Position numbers and translations under genes: made by a program
Shown: piece by piece, positions 34,596-43,557 of the stretch
Layout of the letters: every line of letters begins with the position of its first letter
How positions within the stretch are numbered: position 1 is the first letter of the stretch
The notes under the pieces: generated by a model
What the model saw: the letters and a program-made list of their open reading frames with translations, nothing else
What the model was told of the DNA's origin: nothing
The model's database searches: none
Assembly: GCF_038632915.1 (NCBI RefSeq)
Contig: NZ_CP152050.1
Span: 879,501-943,500 of the forward strand
Source: Paenisporosarcina sp. FSL H8-0542
GTDB lineage: Bacteria; Bacillota; Bacilli; Bacillales_A; Planococcaceae
Direction of reading: 5' to 3'
Length of the DNA stretch: 64,000 nucleotides

Positions 34596-35138
34596 TTGAT
34601 TGAGGCAAGTTCACAGGTCCACTTGCGACCTTTTTATGAAGAGGATTTATGTAGACTATGGGAAATGAGTGCGAAAGAAGAAAATCCCGAATGGAAGAAA
34701 TGGGATGCACCCTATTATCCATATTCACCAAAAACGTTTGAACAATTTTTATCCGATAAAGATCGTTATCTCAATAAGGAGCATATGTATGGGATTGAAG
34801 TGAATGACGAACTAATCGGGATGGTGTCCTATTACTGGGAGCATGAACCTTCTTTATGGCTTGAGATGGGAATCGTCATCTTTAAGCCGGAATATTGGAG
34901 CGGAGGCTACGGTGCAGAAGCCTTAAGAAAATGGACGAATCGTCTCTTTAAAACCATGCCGCTTGTACGTGTAGGCTTTACCACGTGGTCCGGTAATTAT
35001 CGGATGATTCGGGTAGGGGAAAAGCTTGGCATGACGATGGAAGCCCGTATCCGTAAGGTTCGTTACTACAATGGCACATACTATGACTCGATTCGCATGG
35101 GCATTTTACGTGAAGAATGGGAAGCACAATCTAAATAA
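34596..35138 (+). CDS. GNAT-family N-acetyltransferase
   Basis: A 180-residue RimJ/RimL-type acetyltransferase. VHLRPFYEEDLCRLWEM opens the fold, and acetyl-CoA contacts lie around WSGGYGAEALRKWTNRLF. The segment RMIRVGEKLGMTMEARIRKVRYYNG resembles B. subtilis YoaA. The substrate is unknown. TTG 34596 is used because GAGGTGA lies 6 bases upstream. It starts 11 bases after the peptidase gene, so the two are probably cotranscribed. Confidence 0.88.
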   Translation: MIEASSQVHLRPFYEEDLCRLWEMSAKEENPEWKKWDAPYYPYSPKTFEQFLSDKDRYLNKEHMYGIEVNDELIGMVSYYWEHEPSLWLEMGIVIFKPEYWSGGYGAEALRKWTNRLFKTMPLVRVGFTTWSGNYRMIRVGEKLGMTMEARIRKVRYYNGTYYDSIRMGILREEWEAQSK

Positions 35139-35142
35139 TATC

Positions 35143-35178
35143 AAGACCCCTTTCGCATAATTTGAAAGGGGTCTTTTG
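35143..35178 (+). terminator. Terminator after the acetyltransferase gene
   Basis: AAGACCCCTTTC pairs with GAAAGGGGTCTT around a 9-base loop and is followed by TT. Confidence 0.85.
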
Positions 35179-35232
35179 GAATTTAGGAGTAGAAATAACG
35201 GGTAAACTATGTTATAAATAAGTCAGTTAACC

Positions 35233-35259
35233 TAATACCAAGTAAACTTATTGGAATAA
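35233..35259. promoter_or_regulatory. Candidate CymR operator before yrrT
   Basis: TAATACCAA, 9 bases, TTGGAATAA: an inverted ACCAA/TTGG pair resembling the site of CymR, the cysteine-metabolism repressor that controls the yrrT operon in B. subtilis. It lies about 30 bases before yrrT. Confidence 0.55.
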
Positions 35260-35287
35260 TATATATAAATAAAAAGGAGGATTTACT

Positions 35288-35923
35288 ATGGGACGTGAAT
35301 TCGTAGATATTTTTGACGAGTGGGTACATTCTTATGATGCATCCGTTTCCGGAAAAGATCCAGAATACCGTGATGTGTTTGAAAAATATGAAGAGATTCT
35401 TTCTGCGGTTGCTTCTAAATCATTTGGCACAATTGTTGAATTTGGAACAGGGACTGGAAACTTGACGGCGAAATTAATAGATGCAGGTCATTCTGTTATT
35501 GGTATCGAACCAAATAAAGCAATGCGTACGGTAACAGCGAAACGTTTTCCAGAATTAGCAATACTGGATGGGGACTTATTGAAATTTGAAGCACCCGAGA
35601 AGGTTGATACATTTGTCAGCTCGTATGTATTTCATCATTTAAAAGATTTAGAGAAAGAAAATGCTTTGGTCACATATGCTACTATATTGCCGGTTGGTGG
35701 GAAAATTGTATTTGCAGATACTGTATTTGTTTCAGAAGAAGCAAAACAAGCACAGATTACAAAAGAACGCGCACGTGGTTTTAACAATGTGGCAGATGAT
35801 TTGGAACGCGAGTACTACACGACGATTCCTGTTTTGACTCAAGCATTTGAAAAAGCTGGCTTTGACGTTCAGTTTGAACAAATGAATGATTATGTGTGGT
35901 TAATGGACGCAACTAAAAAATAG
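35288..35923 (+). CDS. yrrT: SAM-dependent methyltransferase YrrT
   Basis: A 211-residue class I methyltransferase. GREFVDIFDEWVHSYDASVSG is a YrrT-type opening, and the SAM motif is VEFGTGTGNLTAKLIDAG. In B. subtilis yrrT heads the methionine-to-cysteine operon; here it is followed by luxS, mccA and mccB. The methyl acceptor is unknown. An AAGGAGG site precedes the ATG. It is followed by 171 bases holding a direct repeat. Confidence 0.88.
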   Translation: MGREFVDIFDEWVHSYDASVSGKDPEYRDVFEKYEEILSAVASKSFGTIVEFGTGTGNLTAKLIDAGHSVIGIEPNKAMRTVTAKRFPELAILDGDLLKFEAPEKVDTFVSSYVFHHLKDLEKENALVTYATILPVGGKIVFADTVFVSEEAKQAQITKERARGFNNVADDLEREYYTTIPVLTQAFEKAGFDVQFEQMNDYVWLMDATKK

Positions 35924-35973
35924 ACTCTGTTAAACAATGTTGTTGAACTTCAGGGAATCTGTGAAAAAAGCAT

Positions 35974-36039
35974 CTGCTCCTGCGGTTACTCGTCGCAAAG
36001 ATTAGAACACTGCTCCTGCGGTTACTCGTCGCAAAGATT
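35974..36039. repeat. Two identical 30-bp direct repeats
   Basis: Copies at 35974-36003 and 36010-36039 are identical in all 30 bases, starting CTGCTCCTGCGG and ending CGCAAAGATT, with a 6-base spacer (AGAACA). The reverse complement recurs at 19555-19583 with one mismatch. They lie between yrrT and luxS, inside a probable operon. Confidence 0.92.
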
Positions 36040-36094
36040 CCCACCTTCTCAATAAAAATCAACAGTAAAGAGTAAAAAATAAGGAGTGTTTTTG

Positions 36095-36565
36095 ATGAAA
36101 CAAATGAATGTTGAAAGCTTTAACTTAGATCATACAAAAGTAGTGGCACCTTATGTACGTCTTGCTGGTCGTAAAATGGGCACGAATGGCGACGAAATCC
36201 TGAAATATGATATCCGTTTCAAACAACCAAATAAAGAACATATGGAGATGGCAAGTTTGCATTCCATCGAGCATTTAATGGCTGAAAATATTCGCAACCA
36301 TACAGATCAAGTGGTTGATATGAGTCCAATGGGATGCCAGACTGGATTCTATTTGGCTGTAATCAACCATGACAATTATGAGGAAATCCTAACGATTCTT
36401 GAAAAAACGCTGGAAGATGTCCTTCAAGCTACGGAAGTTCCGGCTTGTAACGAAGTCCAATGTGGATGGGCTGCAAATCACAGTCTCGAAGGAGCGAAAG
36501 AAATTGCACGCGACATGCTATCGAAGAAAGATGAGTGGCGTAACGTATTTGCGGAGGAAGCATAA
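36095..36565 (+). CDS. luxS: S-ribosylhomocysteine lyase LuxS
   Basis: A 156-residue metalloenzyme that splits S-ribosylhomocysteine into homocysteine and DPD, the precursor of autoinducer-2. Metal ligands are His56 and His60 (HSIEH) and Cys123 (VQCGW), and the catalytic Cys81 is in [11 protein letters not shown] 36095 lies 8 bases after AAGGAG; GTG 36086 overlaps that site. It supplies homocysteine to mccA next door, overlapping it by one base (TAATG). Confidence 0.96.
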   Translation: MKQMNVESFNLDHTKVVAPYVRLAGRKMGTNGDEILKYDIRFKQPNKEHMEMASLHSIEHLMAENIRNHTDQVVDMSPMGCQTGFYLAVINHDNYEEILTILEKTLEDVLQATEVPACNEVQCGWAANHSLEGAKEIARDMLSKKDEWRNVFAEEA

Positions 36566-37503
36566 TGAACGTATACGGCAGCGTACATGAATTAATCGGC
36601 AATACACCGGTTGTTGAAATTAAAAATTGTGAAATTCCTAATAATTGCCGTATTTTTGCCAAGCTTGAATTCATGAATCCAGGTGGTAGCGTAAAAGATC
36701 GATTAGGCGTTTCTTTATTAAAAGATGCTGAAGAATCGGGAAAACTTCAACCAGGTGGCACTATTATTGAGCCGACCGCTGGCAACACAGGAATCGGTGT
36801 GGCTCTTGCCGCCATCGGCAAAGGTTACCAAGTGAAATTTGTGGTCCCGCAAAAGTTCAGTATGGAAAAACAAACTTTGATGCGCGCATTGGGCGCTGAA
36901 ATTATCAATACACCAACTGAACTTGGAATGAAAGGGGCTATTGAAAAAGCCGCAGAGCTTGTCAAAGAAACACCAGGCGCTTTTTCACCATCTCAATTTT
37001 CAAATCCAGCTAATCCTGAAACGTATGTCCATACTTTAGGACCTGAACTTTGGCGTGATTTGGACGGTCAAATTGACGTCTTTGTCGCAGGCGCAGGTTC
37101 TGGTGGAACCTTTATGGGAACTGCGAAGTATTTAAAAGGGCAGAATGCAGATATTAAAACAGTGATCGTAGAACCAGAAGGCTCTATTTTAAATGGTGGG
37201 GAACCTGGTTCGCATTACACGGAAGGCATCGGTATGGAATTTTTACCAGCCTATATGAACAAAGCATATTTTAATGCTATCCATACGGTTACGGATAAGA
37301 ATGCTTTTGAAAAACTGCGTGTGCTGGCTAAAGAAGAAGGTCTTCTCGTAGGCAGTTCGTCAGGAGCGGCATTTTATGCTGCACTGGAAGAAGCAAAGGT
37401 TGCAAAACCAGACAGCCATATTGTAACTATTTTTGCAGATTCAAGCGAACGTTATTTAAGTCAAAAAGTTTACGAATTATTGAAGGAGGATGAAGCAGAG
37501 TGA
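36565..37503 (+). CDS. mccA: Cystathionine beta-synthase-type MccA
   Basis: A 312-residue PLP enzyme of the cysteine-synthase fold. Lys44 in GGSVKDR holds PLP, and the phosphate loop is GAGSGGT. It resembles MccA (YrhA), which joins homocysteine with O-acetylserine to give cystathionine. Partner genes luxS and mccB make this role more likely than plain cysteine synthase. It overlaps both neighbours by 1 to 4 bases. Confidence 0.93.
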   Translation: MNVYGSVHELIGNTPVVEIKNCEIPNNCRIFAKLEFMNPGGSVKDRLGVSLLKDAEESGKLQPGGTIIEPTAGNTGIGVALAAIGKGYQVKFVVPQKFSMEKQTLMRALGAEIINTPTELGMKGAIEKAAELVKETPGAFSPSQFSNPANPETYVHTLGPELWRDLDGQIDVFVAGAGSGGTFMGTAKYLKGQNADIKTVIVEPEGSILNGGEPGSHYTEGIGMEFLPAYMNKAYFNAIHTVTDKNAFEKLRVLAKEEGLLVGSSSGAAFYAALEEAKVAKPDSHIVTIFADSSERYLSQKVYELLKEDEAE

Positions 37504-38633
37504 GACCGAAAACGAAATTAATTCACGCTGGAATAGTAGGAGACGAAACAACGGGTGCCGTTTCTACTCCGATTTACCAGGTAAGCACGTATAAACAGGA
37601 TGCCGTAGGTGATTTCCGTGGATATGAATATTCACGTACAGGGAATCCGACTCGCCATGCACTTGAAGTTTTAATTAGTGATTTAGAAGGTGGCCATGCA
37701 GGCTTCGCTTTCGGGTCAGGAATGGCAGCAATTAGTTCAGTCATGATGCTTTTCAATTCTGGTGATCATATCGTCATGACGGATGATGTATACGGTGGTA
37801 CATACCGTGTCATGACAAAAGTATTAAACCGTTTCGGAATTGAATCCACGTTTGTTGATTCTTCAAACGCAGCTGAATTTGAAGCGGCAATTAAAGAAAA
37901 TACAAAAGCGGTCTTTATTGAATCTCCAACCAATCCATTGCTGAAAGTAACGGACATTGCGGAAATTGCACAATTGGCAAAAGTAAAAGGTTTACTGACT
38001 ATTGTTGATAACACGTTTTTGACTCCTTACTTGCAACAGCCACTTTCACTTGGAGCAGATATTGTGTTGCACAGTGCAACGAAATATATTGGCGGCCATA
38101 GTGATGTAGTTGCTGGGTTGGTAGTTGTTGCGACAGAAGAGTTAGCGAAAGACCTACACTTTGTTCAAAACTCAGTAGGGGCAATTTTAGGACCACAAGA
38201 TTCATGGTTATTGATTCGTGGCTTGAAGACACTCGGAATCCGCATGGAAGAAACAAATTCAAATGCTAAGCGCATTGCTGATTTCCTAGTTGCTCATGAA
38301 GCTGTTAGAAACGTGTTCTATCCAGGATTGGAATCACATGCTGGGCACGGCATCATGAAGAAACAGGCATCTGGCTTTGGCGGAATGATTTCATTTGATG
38401 TGGGCAGTACTGAAAAAGCCGATCAGCTGATCAAGAAATTAAAATACTTCACACTTGCTGAAAGTCTGGGAGCGGTGGAAAGCTTGATCTCCACCCCGGC
38501 ACGGATGACGCATGCGTCAATTCCGGCAGAACGCCGCCAAGAACTTGGCATTCTAGACGGCCTTGTTCGTATTTCGGTTGGTATTGAAGACGTTGAAGAT
38601 TTAATTGAAGATTTAGAGCAAGGGTTAGTTTAA
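37500..38633 (+). CDS. mccB: Cystathionine/homocysteine gamma-lyase MccB
   Basis: A 377-residue Cys/Met-metabolism PLP enzyme. The PLP lysine is Lys195 (HSATKYIGGHSDV); EYSRTGNPTRHALE and the C-terminal SLGAVESLISTPARMTH are family marks. It cleaves cystathionine to cysteine. The GTG start overlaps the mccA stop (GTGA), with AAGGAGGA upstream. It ends the operon before a strong terminator. Confidence 0.94.
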   Translation: MRPKTKLIHAGIVGDETTGAVSTPIYQVSTYKQDAVGDFRGYEYSRTGNPTRHALEVLISDLEGGHAGFAFGSGMAAISSVMMLFNSGDHIVMTDDVYGGTYRVMTKVLNRFGIESTFVDSSNAAEFEAAIKENTKAVFIESPTNPLLKVTDIAEIAQLAKVKGLLTIVDNTFLTPYLQQPLSLGADIVLHSATKYIGGHSDVVAGLVVVATEELAKDLHFVQNSVGAILGPQDSWLLIRGLKTLGIRMEETNSNAKRIADFLVAHEAVRNVFYPGLESHAGHGIMKKQASGFGGMISFDVGSTEKADQLIKKLKYFTLAESLGAVESLISTPARMTHASIPAERRQELGILDGLVRISVGIEDVEDLIEDLEQGLV

Positions 38634-38649
38634 TATTCGTAGACATCAG

Positions 38650-38678
38650 CCACTCCATCGAGATATGGAGTGGTTTTT
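38650..38678 (+). terminator. Terminator of the yrrT-mccB operon
   Basis: CCACTCCAT pairs with ATGGAGTGG and is followed by TTTTTG. Confidence 0.88.
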
Positions 38679-38771
38679 GTTTGGCTTATGATAAACGATG
38701 TTGCTGATAATAAAATAGTCTTTCATCAATAAAAATTAACAGAGCGGTTTGTTTAATGAATTAGATACTAT

Positions 38772-38800
38772 TTATCCTCCTTATGAACATATTCTATAAT
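38772..38800 (+). promoter_or_regulatory. Promoter of the 127-residue secreted protein gene
   Basis: TTATCC and a perfect TATAAT are 17 bases apart, 18 bases before the start codon at 38818. Confidence 0.5.
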
Positions 38801-38817
38801 ATGGATAGGAGGTCGCC

Positions 38818-39201
38818 ATGAAAAAAATCAGTTTGGTTCTTTGTTTATTGTGCGTAATCCTTTGCACAATTTTGGGGGTGCGGTATGGTCATATCTTGGC
38901 TCAGGATGAAGGGACAATTCGACTTGGTTTGGCAGTTGCAGTTTTGGATGTCACTACACGTGAGTCTGTAAAGTTTCAGGAGACGGAATACGTGAAACGT
39001 TATGTTTCTGAATATACGGAAGAGGCGACATTTGACCATGTGAAGAAAATCATGAGTGATCTGGGATGGTCGTATGAAACACAAGAAGGAACGGCCTTAT
39101 TTTTCAAGAAAAATAAAGATACGATTGTGGTAGAAACCGCCATTTTTATAGACGATTATTTATTATGGGACATGCCTTTAGAAGCTATTGATTCAGAGTG
39201 A
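38818..39201 (+). CDS. Exported or membrane-anchored protein of unknown function
   Basis: A 127-residue protein with an N-terminal hydrophobic segment (ISLVLCLLCVILCTILGV), either a signal or an anchor, followed by a soluble domain of about 100 residues (TFDHVKKIMSDLGWSYETQEG). I do not recognise the family. ATAGGAGG precedes the ATG. It is encoded alone. Confidence 0.6.
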   Translation: MKKISLVLCLLCVILCTILGVRYGHILAQDEGTIRLGLAVAVLDVTTRESVKFQETEYVKRYVSEYTEEATFDHVKKIMSDLGWSYETQEGTALFFKKNKDTIVVETAIFIDDYLLWDMPLEAIDSE

Positions 39202-39301
39202 TATTTAATTTCCATTTTTTTCTGGACAGTGAGTGATAACAATTTTATATTTTTATTGAAGTCTATTTAAAACTTTAATCTCTATTTAGGAGTGTTCCCA
39301 G

Positions 39302-40339
39302 TTGTATCATACAATTGTCGTCGGTGCTGGTCAGGCTGGATTAGCTATGAGCTATTTTTTAAAGTCAAATGAGAAGGATTTTCTTGTTCTCGACAAAGGA
39401 TCATTCATTGGTGAGAGTTGGGTTAATCGATATGACTCATTGGTTCTTTTCACACCACGCCTTTATAATTCCCTTCCAGGCATGATAATGGACGGAGAGC
39501 CGCATGGATTGCCGTCGAAAGATGAAGTCAGCCGCTACTTAGCACTGTATGCCAAGAATTATCAATTCCCCGTTCAATTTAATACGGAAGTTCATGGAGT
39601 CGTTCAAAATGACGATCAGTCGTTTAAGGTAACGACAAATAATGGTGTTTTTCAAACAAAAAACCTCGTCATGGCAACTGGGCCTTTCCATAACAAGTTT
39701 GTTCCTTCAATGTCTAAATCAATTGATGATTATGTTGTTCAATTGCATTCATCCGAGTATCGCAACGAAAGTCAATTGCAGGAAGGCAATGTGTTGGTGG
39801 TAGGTGGTGGGAACAGTGGAGCACAAATTGCTGTGGAATTATCGAAATCAAAGAAAACATATTTGGCGGTCAGTAAAAACCCCGATTATATGCCGTTATT
39901 CATCATGGGAAAAAGCATTTTTTGGTGGTTGGATAAAGTGGGAATATTAAATGCGTCTTCAAATTCCATGCTAGGTAAATTCATACAGCGAAAAGGCGAT
40001 TTTATTTTTGGTCACGAGTTGAAAAATGCACTAAAACAAAATCGGGTTGTACTAAAATCAAGGCTCATTGAGTGCAAGGCGAATGAAGTAAGATTCCAAG
40101 ATGATTCCACCTTACATATACAAAATATCATCTGGTCCACAGGATTCAGATCTGACTACTCTTGTATTCAAATTAATGGAGCCATTAGTGAGAAAAATGA
40201 AGTGCTGCATCAACGAGGAATCAGTCCAGTAAAGGGATTGTATTTCTTGGGCTTGCCATGGCAAAGTAAAAGAGGATCCGCTATTCTTCAAGGTGTAGGA
40301 GACGATGCGGAATATGTGATGACTTTTTTAAAAGACTGA
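39302..40339 (+). CDS. CzcO-type flavin monooxygenase/oxidoreductase
   Basis: A 345-residue flavoprotein. The FAD motif is VVGAGQAGLAMSYFL at residues 6-20 and the NADPH motif is VLVVGGGNSGAQIAVEL around residue 165. IIWSTGFRSDY and GLYFLGLPWQSKRGSAIL are typical of the YrpB/CzcO group. The substrate is unknown; despite the CzcO name there is no sign of a metal-efflux locus. TTG 39302 follows TAGGAGTG. Confidence 0.88.
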   Translation: MYHTIVVGAGQAGLAMSYFLKSNEKDFLVLDKGSFIGESWVNRYDSLVLFTPRLYNSLPGMIMDGEPHGLPSKDEVSRYLALYAKNYQFPVQFNTEVHGVVQNDDQSFKVTTNNGVFQTKNLVMATGPFHNKFVPSMSKSIDDYVVQLHSSEYRNESQLQEGNVLVVGGGNSGAQIAVELSKSKKTYLAVSKNPDYMPLFIMGKSIFWWLDKVGILNASSNSMLGKFIQRKGDFIFGHELKNALKQNRVVLKSRLIECKANEVRFQDDSTLHIQNIIWSTGFRSDYSCIQINGAISEKNEVLHQRGISPVKGLYFLGLPWQSKRGSAILQGVGDDAEYVMTFLKD

Positions 40340-40371
40340 TTCTATTGAAACGTGGTAGTGAAGATACTACC

Positions 40372-40420
40372 AAAAAGAGCTATTCCAGAGGTAGTGTGAA
40401 ATCTCTGGAATAGCTCTTTA
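40372..40420. terminator. Bidirectional terminator, flavoprotein/enoyl-CoA hydratase
   Basis: AAAGAGCTATTCCAGAG pairs with CTCTGGAATAGCTCTTT around a 12-base loop, between convergent genes. Confidence 0.88.
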
Positions 40421-41197
40421 TTATTTCCCTTTAAAGACAGGCTTTCTTTTTTCGCCAAATGCAATCAAGGCTTCAACACGGTCTTCAGTAGGTATCGTTA
40501 TTTCATAGGCTTTTCGTTCAATGTTCAAGCCTGTATGTAAATCAGCGTTCATGCCGTGTTTAATAGCAAATTTCGCTTGTTGTACGGCAATCGGCCCGTT
40601 TGCTAAAATCAGATTGGCAAATTTCCCCGTTTCTTCTAGTAAGCTTCCGCTGGAAACTACTTTTGTTAAAACGCCGTAAGCCAGAGCTTCATCAGCAGTT
40701 AAGCGACGTGCAGTTAGGATTAATTCAAGAGCTTTTGCTTCTCCGATCAAGCGTGGTAGGCGCTGTGTACCACCGGCTCCTGGAATAATGGCTAAGCTCG
40801 TTTCAGTGAGACCAAGTAATATATTATCTGCTGCAATTCGGAAATCGCATGCTAGTGCAAGTTCCATTCCCCCACCGAATGCGTGACCATTCATCATGGC
40901 AATTGTAGGTTGTGGCAAGTTTTCAATCGCTGAAAATACTTCACCGATTTTGTAAATATTGCGTTTTACTTGTTGCTCTGTCAATGTTTTGCGTTCTTTT
41001 AAATCTGCACCTACACTAAATGCTTTTTCACCAGAACCTGTGAAAACAACGAGACGAACGTCTGGATTGATGCGAATGGCTTCGGCAACCTGACCAAGTT
41101 CACGTAACATATCATAGTTAAAGGCGTTCATAGAGTCCGGACGATTGAGTGTGATGATAGCTAAATTCCCGTTTTGTTCGTAGCGAATGGTGTCCAT
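40421..41197 (-). CDS. Enoyl-CoA hydratase/isomerase family protein
   Basis: A 258-residue crotonase-fold enzyme. The oxyanion-hole segments are AFSVGADLKE and HAFGGGMELALACDFRIA; the catalytic glutamates lie in the latter and in TETSLAIIPGAGGTQRL. Both glutamates are present, so hydratase activity is likely. It could act in fatty-acid or branched-chain amino-acid breakdown. AAGGGGGA precedes the ATG. It is a single gene. Confidence 0.92.
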   Translation of the reverse strand: MDTIRYEQNGNLAIITLNRPDSMNAFNYDMLRELGQVAEAIRINPDVRLVVFTGSGEKAFSVGADLKERKTLTEQQVKRNIYKIGEVFSAIENLPQPTIAMMNGHAFGGGMELALACDFRIAADNILLGLTETSLAIIPGAGGTQRLPRLIGEAKALELILTARRLTADEALAYGVLTKVVSSGSLLEETGKFANLILANGPIAVQQAKFAIKHGMNADLHTGLNIERKAYEITIPTEDRVEALIAFGEKRKPVFKGK

Positions 41198-41259
41198 GGT
41201 AAATCCCCCTTATAATGTTCACAATTTTGAAAGTTTTCCCCTTCAAAACATATCACTTT

Positions 41260-41289
41260 TTGGACGTTGTCGCCATCTCTCTCTATAAT
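41260..41289 (+). promoter_or_regulatory. Promoter of the AarF/UbiB gene
   Basis: TTGGAC and a perfect TATAAT are 18 bases apart, 23 bases before the start codon. An inverted TTTTGAA/TTCAAAA pair lies just upstream at 41225-41248, on the enoyl-CoA hydratase side. Confidence 0.6.
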
Positions 41290-41312
41290 GGTAGGCAAAG
41301 GAGGCGCTTGAA

Positions 41313-42935
41313 ATGGAACGTTTAGCAATTTATCGAATTTATCGCATTGTCTGGATGTCCGTAAAGTTTTTTACACAAGTAACGCTTTTTCAGCGCCGTT
41401 ATAAAGGTCGTTTTACACCGGTAATCAACGAAAAATGGGAGCGGCTTGTGACGAGGCAAGCGAAGGAATATAAACGGACCGCACTCAAACTTGGCGGATT
41501 AATGATTAAAATGGGACAGTTTTTATCGACACGTGCGGACATAATGCCGCCTTCATTTATTGCAGAGCTAGAAGGGTTGACCGACCGGGTTCCTGCTGTT
41601 CCGAGAGAGAAAGCAATTGATCTTCTCGAACAAGAGTGGAATGAAACTCATACGGATATTCTCATGAACCTATCGGATAAACCTGTCGCATCTGCATCGA
41701 TCGGTGAAGTCTATAAGGGCTCGCTGAAAGACGGGACGCCTGTGGCAGTGAAAATTCAACGCCCGGAAATCGAGCGCATTTTACGTGCTGATTTTCGTGC
41801 CATGAAAATTGTGATTTGGCTGGCAAAACGTTTCACGGCTTTTGGCAAACAAATTGATTTCAATCTGTTGTATAGCGAGATGGTCGATACGGTTGGGGCA
41901 GAGCTTAATTTTTTACAGGAACTACGTAATGGGCGCAGCTTTGCGGACCGTTTCGAATCAATGCCGGGTGTTCGTTTCCCTGTGTACTATGATGAATTTT
42001 CTACGCGTCGCGTTCTGGTGATGGAATGGATTGAAGGTGCCCGTATAACCGACCTTGCATTTATTGATTCTAATGGGATAAACCGTCGCGTTTTATCGGA
42101 GCGACTGTTTCGGTTGTTTTTAGAACAAGTGCTGGATGGTGGACAATTCCACGCGGATCCACACGGTGGAAATATCTTAATTAAACCCGATGGCACGATT
42201 GTGTTGATTGATTTTGGAATGGTCGGTTCTATCAGTAAAGAGGAAGCGCGTTCCGTGTTAAAAGTCGTTGAAGGTATACTGCTCAAACAGTATGACCAAG
42301 TATTGGATGGTCTGGAAGAGTTGAGATTCTTGTTGCCGCAGGCAGACCGCCGTTTACTGGCAGATGCAATTGCCAGAGTGGTTGCAGCGTATGAATCCGA
42401 AGAATTGACGCAAATGGACAGTTTTGTCGTCGACCGTTTACTGGATGACTTAAAAGGAATTGTCCGTACGCAACCTGTGCAACTGCCTGCGGAATTCGCC
42501 TTTTTCGGGCGGGCAGTTTCGACTTTTATTGGAGTTCTTCATGTTCTGGATCCGAAAGTGGATTTACTTGCTATTGCGCGGCCGCGTGTGCTCGAATGGG
42601 CAACAACCCAAAAAGAGGGGGACAAATCATTTTCGAAAGAGGATGCGGTACGCTTTGCATTAAATGCAATCGGACCATTGCGTGCTTTCCCACAAAAAGT
42701 AATTACTTTTCTTGATGAACCGACTCGAATGCGGGAATACATGCAAATTCGGGATGCAGAATCCAAAGTGGAACGATTCCAACTGCAAACGCGAATGTTT
42801 GCCGGAATCATATCTGTTTTGTCCTTGGCTACAGGGTTTTATGCGGTATGGGATGATCATTCTCCATTAATGGTTACATCCGGATTTTTCTTTATCGCTT
42901 CTGCTTGGGTTTATCGAGGGAAATCACATAAATAA
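41313..42935 (+). CDS. AarF/ABC1/UbiB-family atypical kinase
   Basis: A 540-residue protein. The KxGQ motif is in GGLMIKMGQFLSTRADIMP, the nucleotide Lys in VAVKIQRPEI, the catalytic loop in FHADPHGGNILI and the metal Asp in IDFGMVGSI. Two C-terminal membrane helices (about 495-535) follow a coiled stretch. UbiB proteins support ubiquinone or lipid transport; since bacilli make menaquinone, the role here is unclear. AAGGAGG precedes the ATG. Confidence 0.9.
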   Translation: MERLAIYRIYRIVWMSVKFFTQVTLFQRRYKGRFTPVINEKWERLVTRQAKEYKRTALKLGGLMIKMGQFLSTRADIMPPSFIAELEGLTDRVPAVPREKAIDLLEQEWNETHTDILMNLSDKPVASASIGEVYKGSLKDGTPVAVKIQRPEIERILRADFRAMKIVIWLAKRFTAFGKQIDFNLLYSEMVDTVGAELNFLQELRNGRSFADRFESMPGVRFPVYYDEFSTRRVLVMEWIEGARITDLAFIDSNGINRRVLSERLFRLFLEQVLDGGQFHADPHGGNILIKPDGTIVLIDFGMVGSISKEEARSVLKVVEGILLKQYDQVLDGLEELRFLLPQADRRLLADAIARVVAAYESEELTQMDSFVVDRLLDDLKGIVRTQPVQLPAEFAFFGRAVSTFIGVLHVLDPKVDLLAIARPRVLEWATTQKEGDKSFSKEDAVRFALNAIGPLRAFPQKVITFLDEPTRMREYMQIRDAESKVERFQLQTRMFAGIISVLSLATGFYAVWDDHSPLMVTSGFFFIASAWVYRGKSHK

Positions 42936-42940
42936 CGCTG

Positions 42941-42969
42941 AACCATCTCTTTTTTGAGGTGGTTTTTTT
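42941..42969 (+). terminator. Terminator of the AarF/UbiB gene
   Basis: AACCATCTC pairs with GAGGTGGTT (one G-U) around TTTTTT, followed by a T-run. Confidence 0.8.
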
Positions 42970-43121
42970 GACGAATATTTCATGTCATCTCACGATCAGG
43001 TTAACTTGAAGTGAGACGCAGCAACACTTCCAGCGAAATTCCCCTGATTTCCCACTTGTATTTTTTAAAAATGAGCGTACAATATAAAATACGAACAAAC
43101 GTTCTTTAAGGAGGCGAAAAC

Positions 43122-43487
43122 ATGCCGCTCATTCCCGCCGATAGTTTACCCTATTTTGAAAAAATGATTTATCTCCCCATGGTATTGACCATTTTGGAGC
43201 GCGACCGGGAAATCGTTGAAAAAGGCCCATTCAAGTTGAAGAGACCTTATGTGGCCATGATCGATCAAGCAGTGAAGGAAGCGCAGCGTGAATTGAAAGA
43301 CACCAAAATCTATTTGCGCCAACACAATATGAAAGTCATTCGAGGCAATCACGATGACACCTTTACCGAATATGTTTTTTTTCACAGTGGATACGAAGAG
43401 CATCGCCGCTATTTGAACGTGCGCTTGAGAAATCGAGTCGAGGAGCTGCTGAGTGTGTATCTGTCAATTGCAAAACAGGCTAATTGA
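43122..43487 (+). CDS. YhjD-like conserved protein
   Basis: A 121-residue, highly charged helical protein (YLPMVLTILERDREIVEKGP, then RNRVEELLSVYLSIA). It resembles the short YhjD family of bacilli, and its position beside comK agrees with B. subtilis, where yhjD lies near comK. The function is unknown. AAGGAGG precedes the ATG. Confidence 0.65.
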   Translation: MPLIPADSLPYFEKMIYLPMVLTILERDREIVEKGPFKLKRPYVAMIDQAVKEAQRELKDTKIYLRQHNMKVIRGNHDDTFTEYVFFHSGYEEHRRYLNVRLRNRVEELLSVYLSIAKQAN

Positions 43488-43520
43488 GTGAGTGGGGAAA
43501 TTGAGTGAAAATCAAAATAA

Positions 43521-43546
43521 TAAGCCCTTTCACAGAGAAAGGGCTT
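43521..43546. terminator. Bidirectional terminator, YhjD-like gene/comK
   Basis: AAGCCCTTTC, loop ACAGA and GAAAGGGCTT, between convergent genes. Reading minus, ATTATTTT follows. Confidence 0.82.
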
Positions 43547-43557
43547 AAGGGTATGTA

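Noticed and set aside
35974-36039. Direct repeats as a CRISPR array
   Set aside because: Only two units with a 6-base spacer, no cas genes, and a matching copy at an unrelated intergenic site. This is a dispersed repeat, not a CRISPR.
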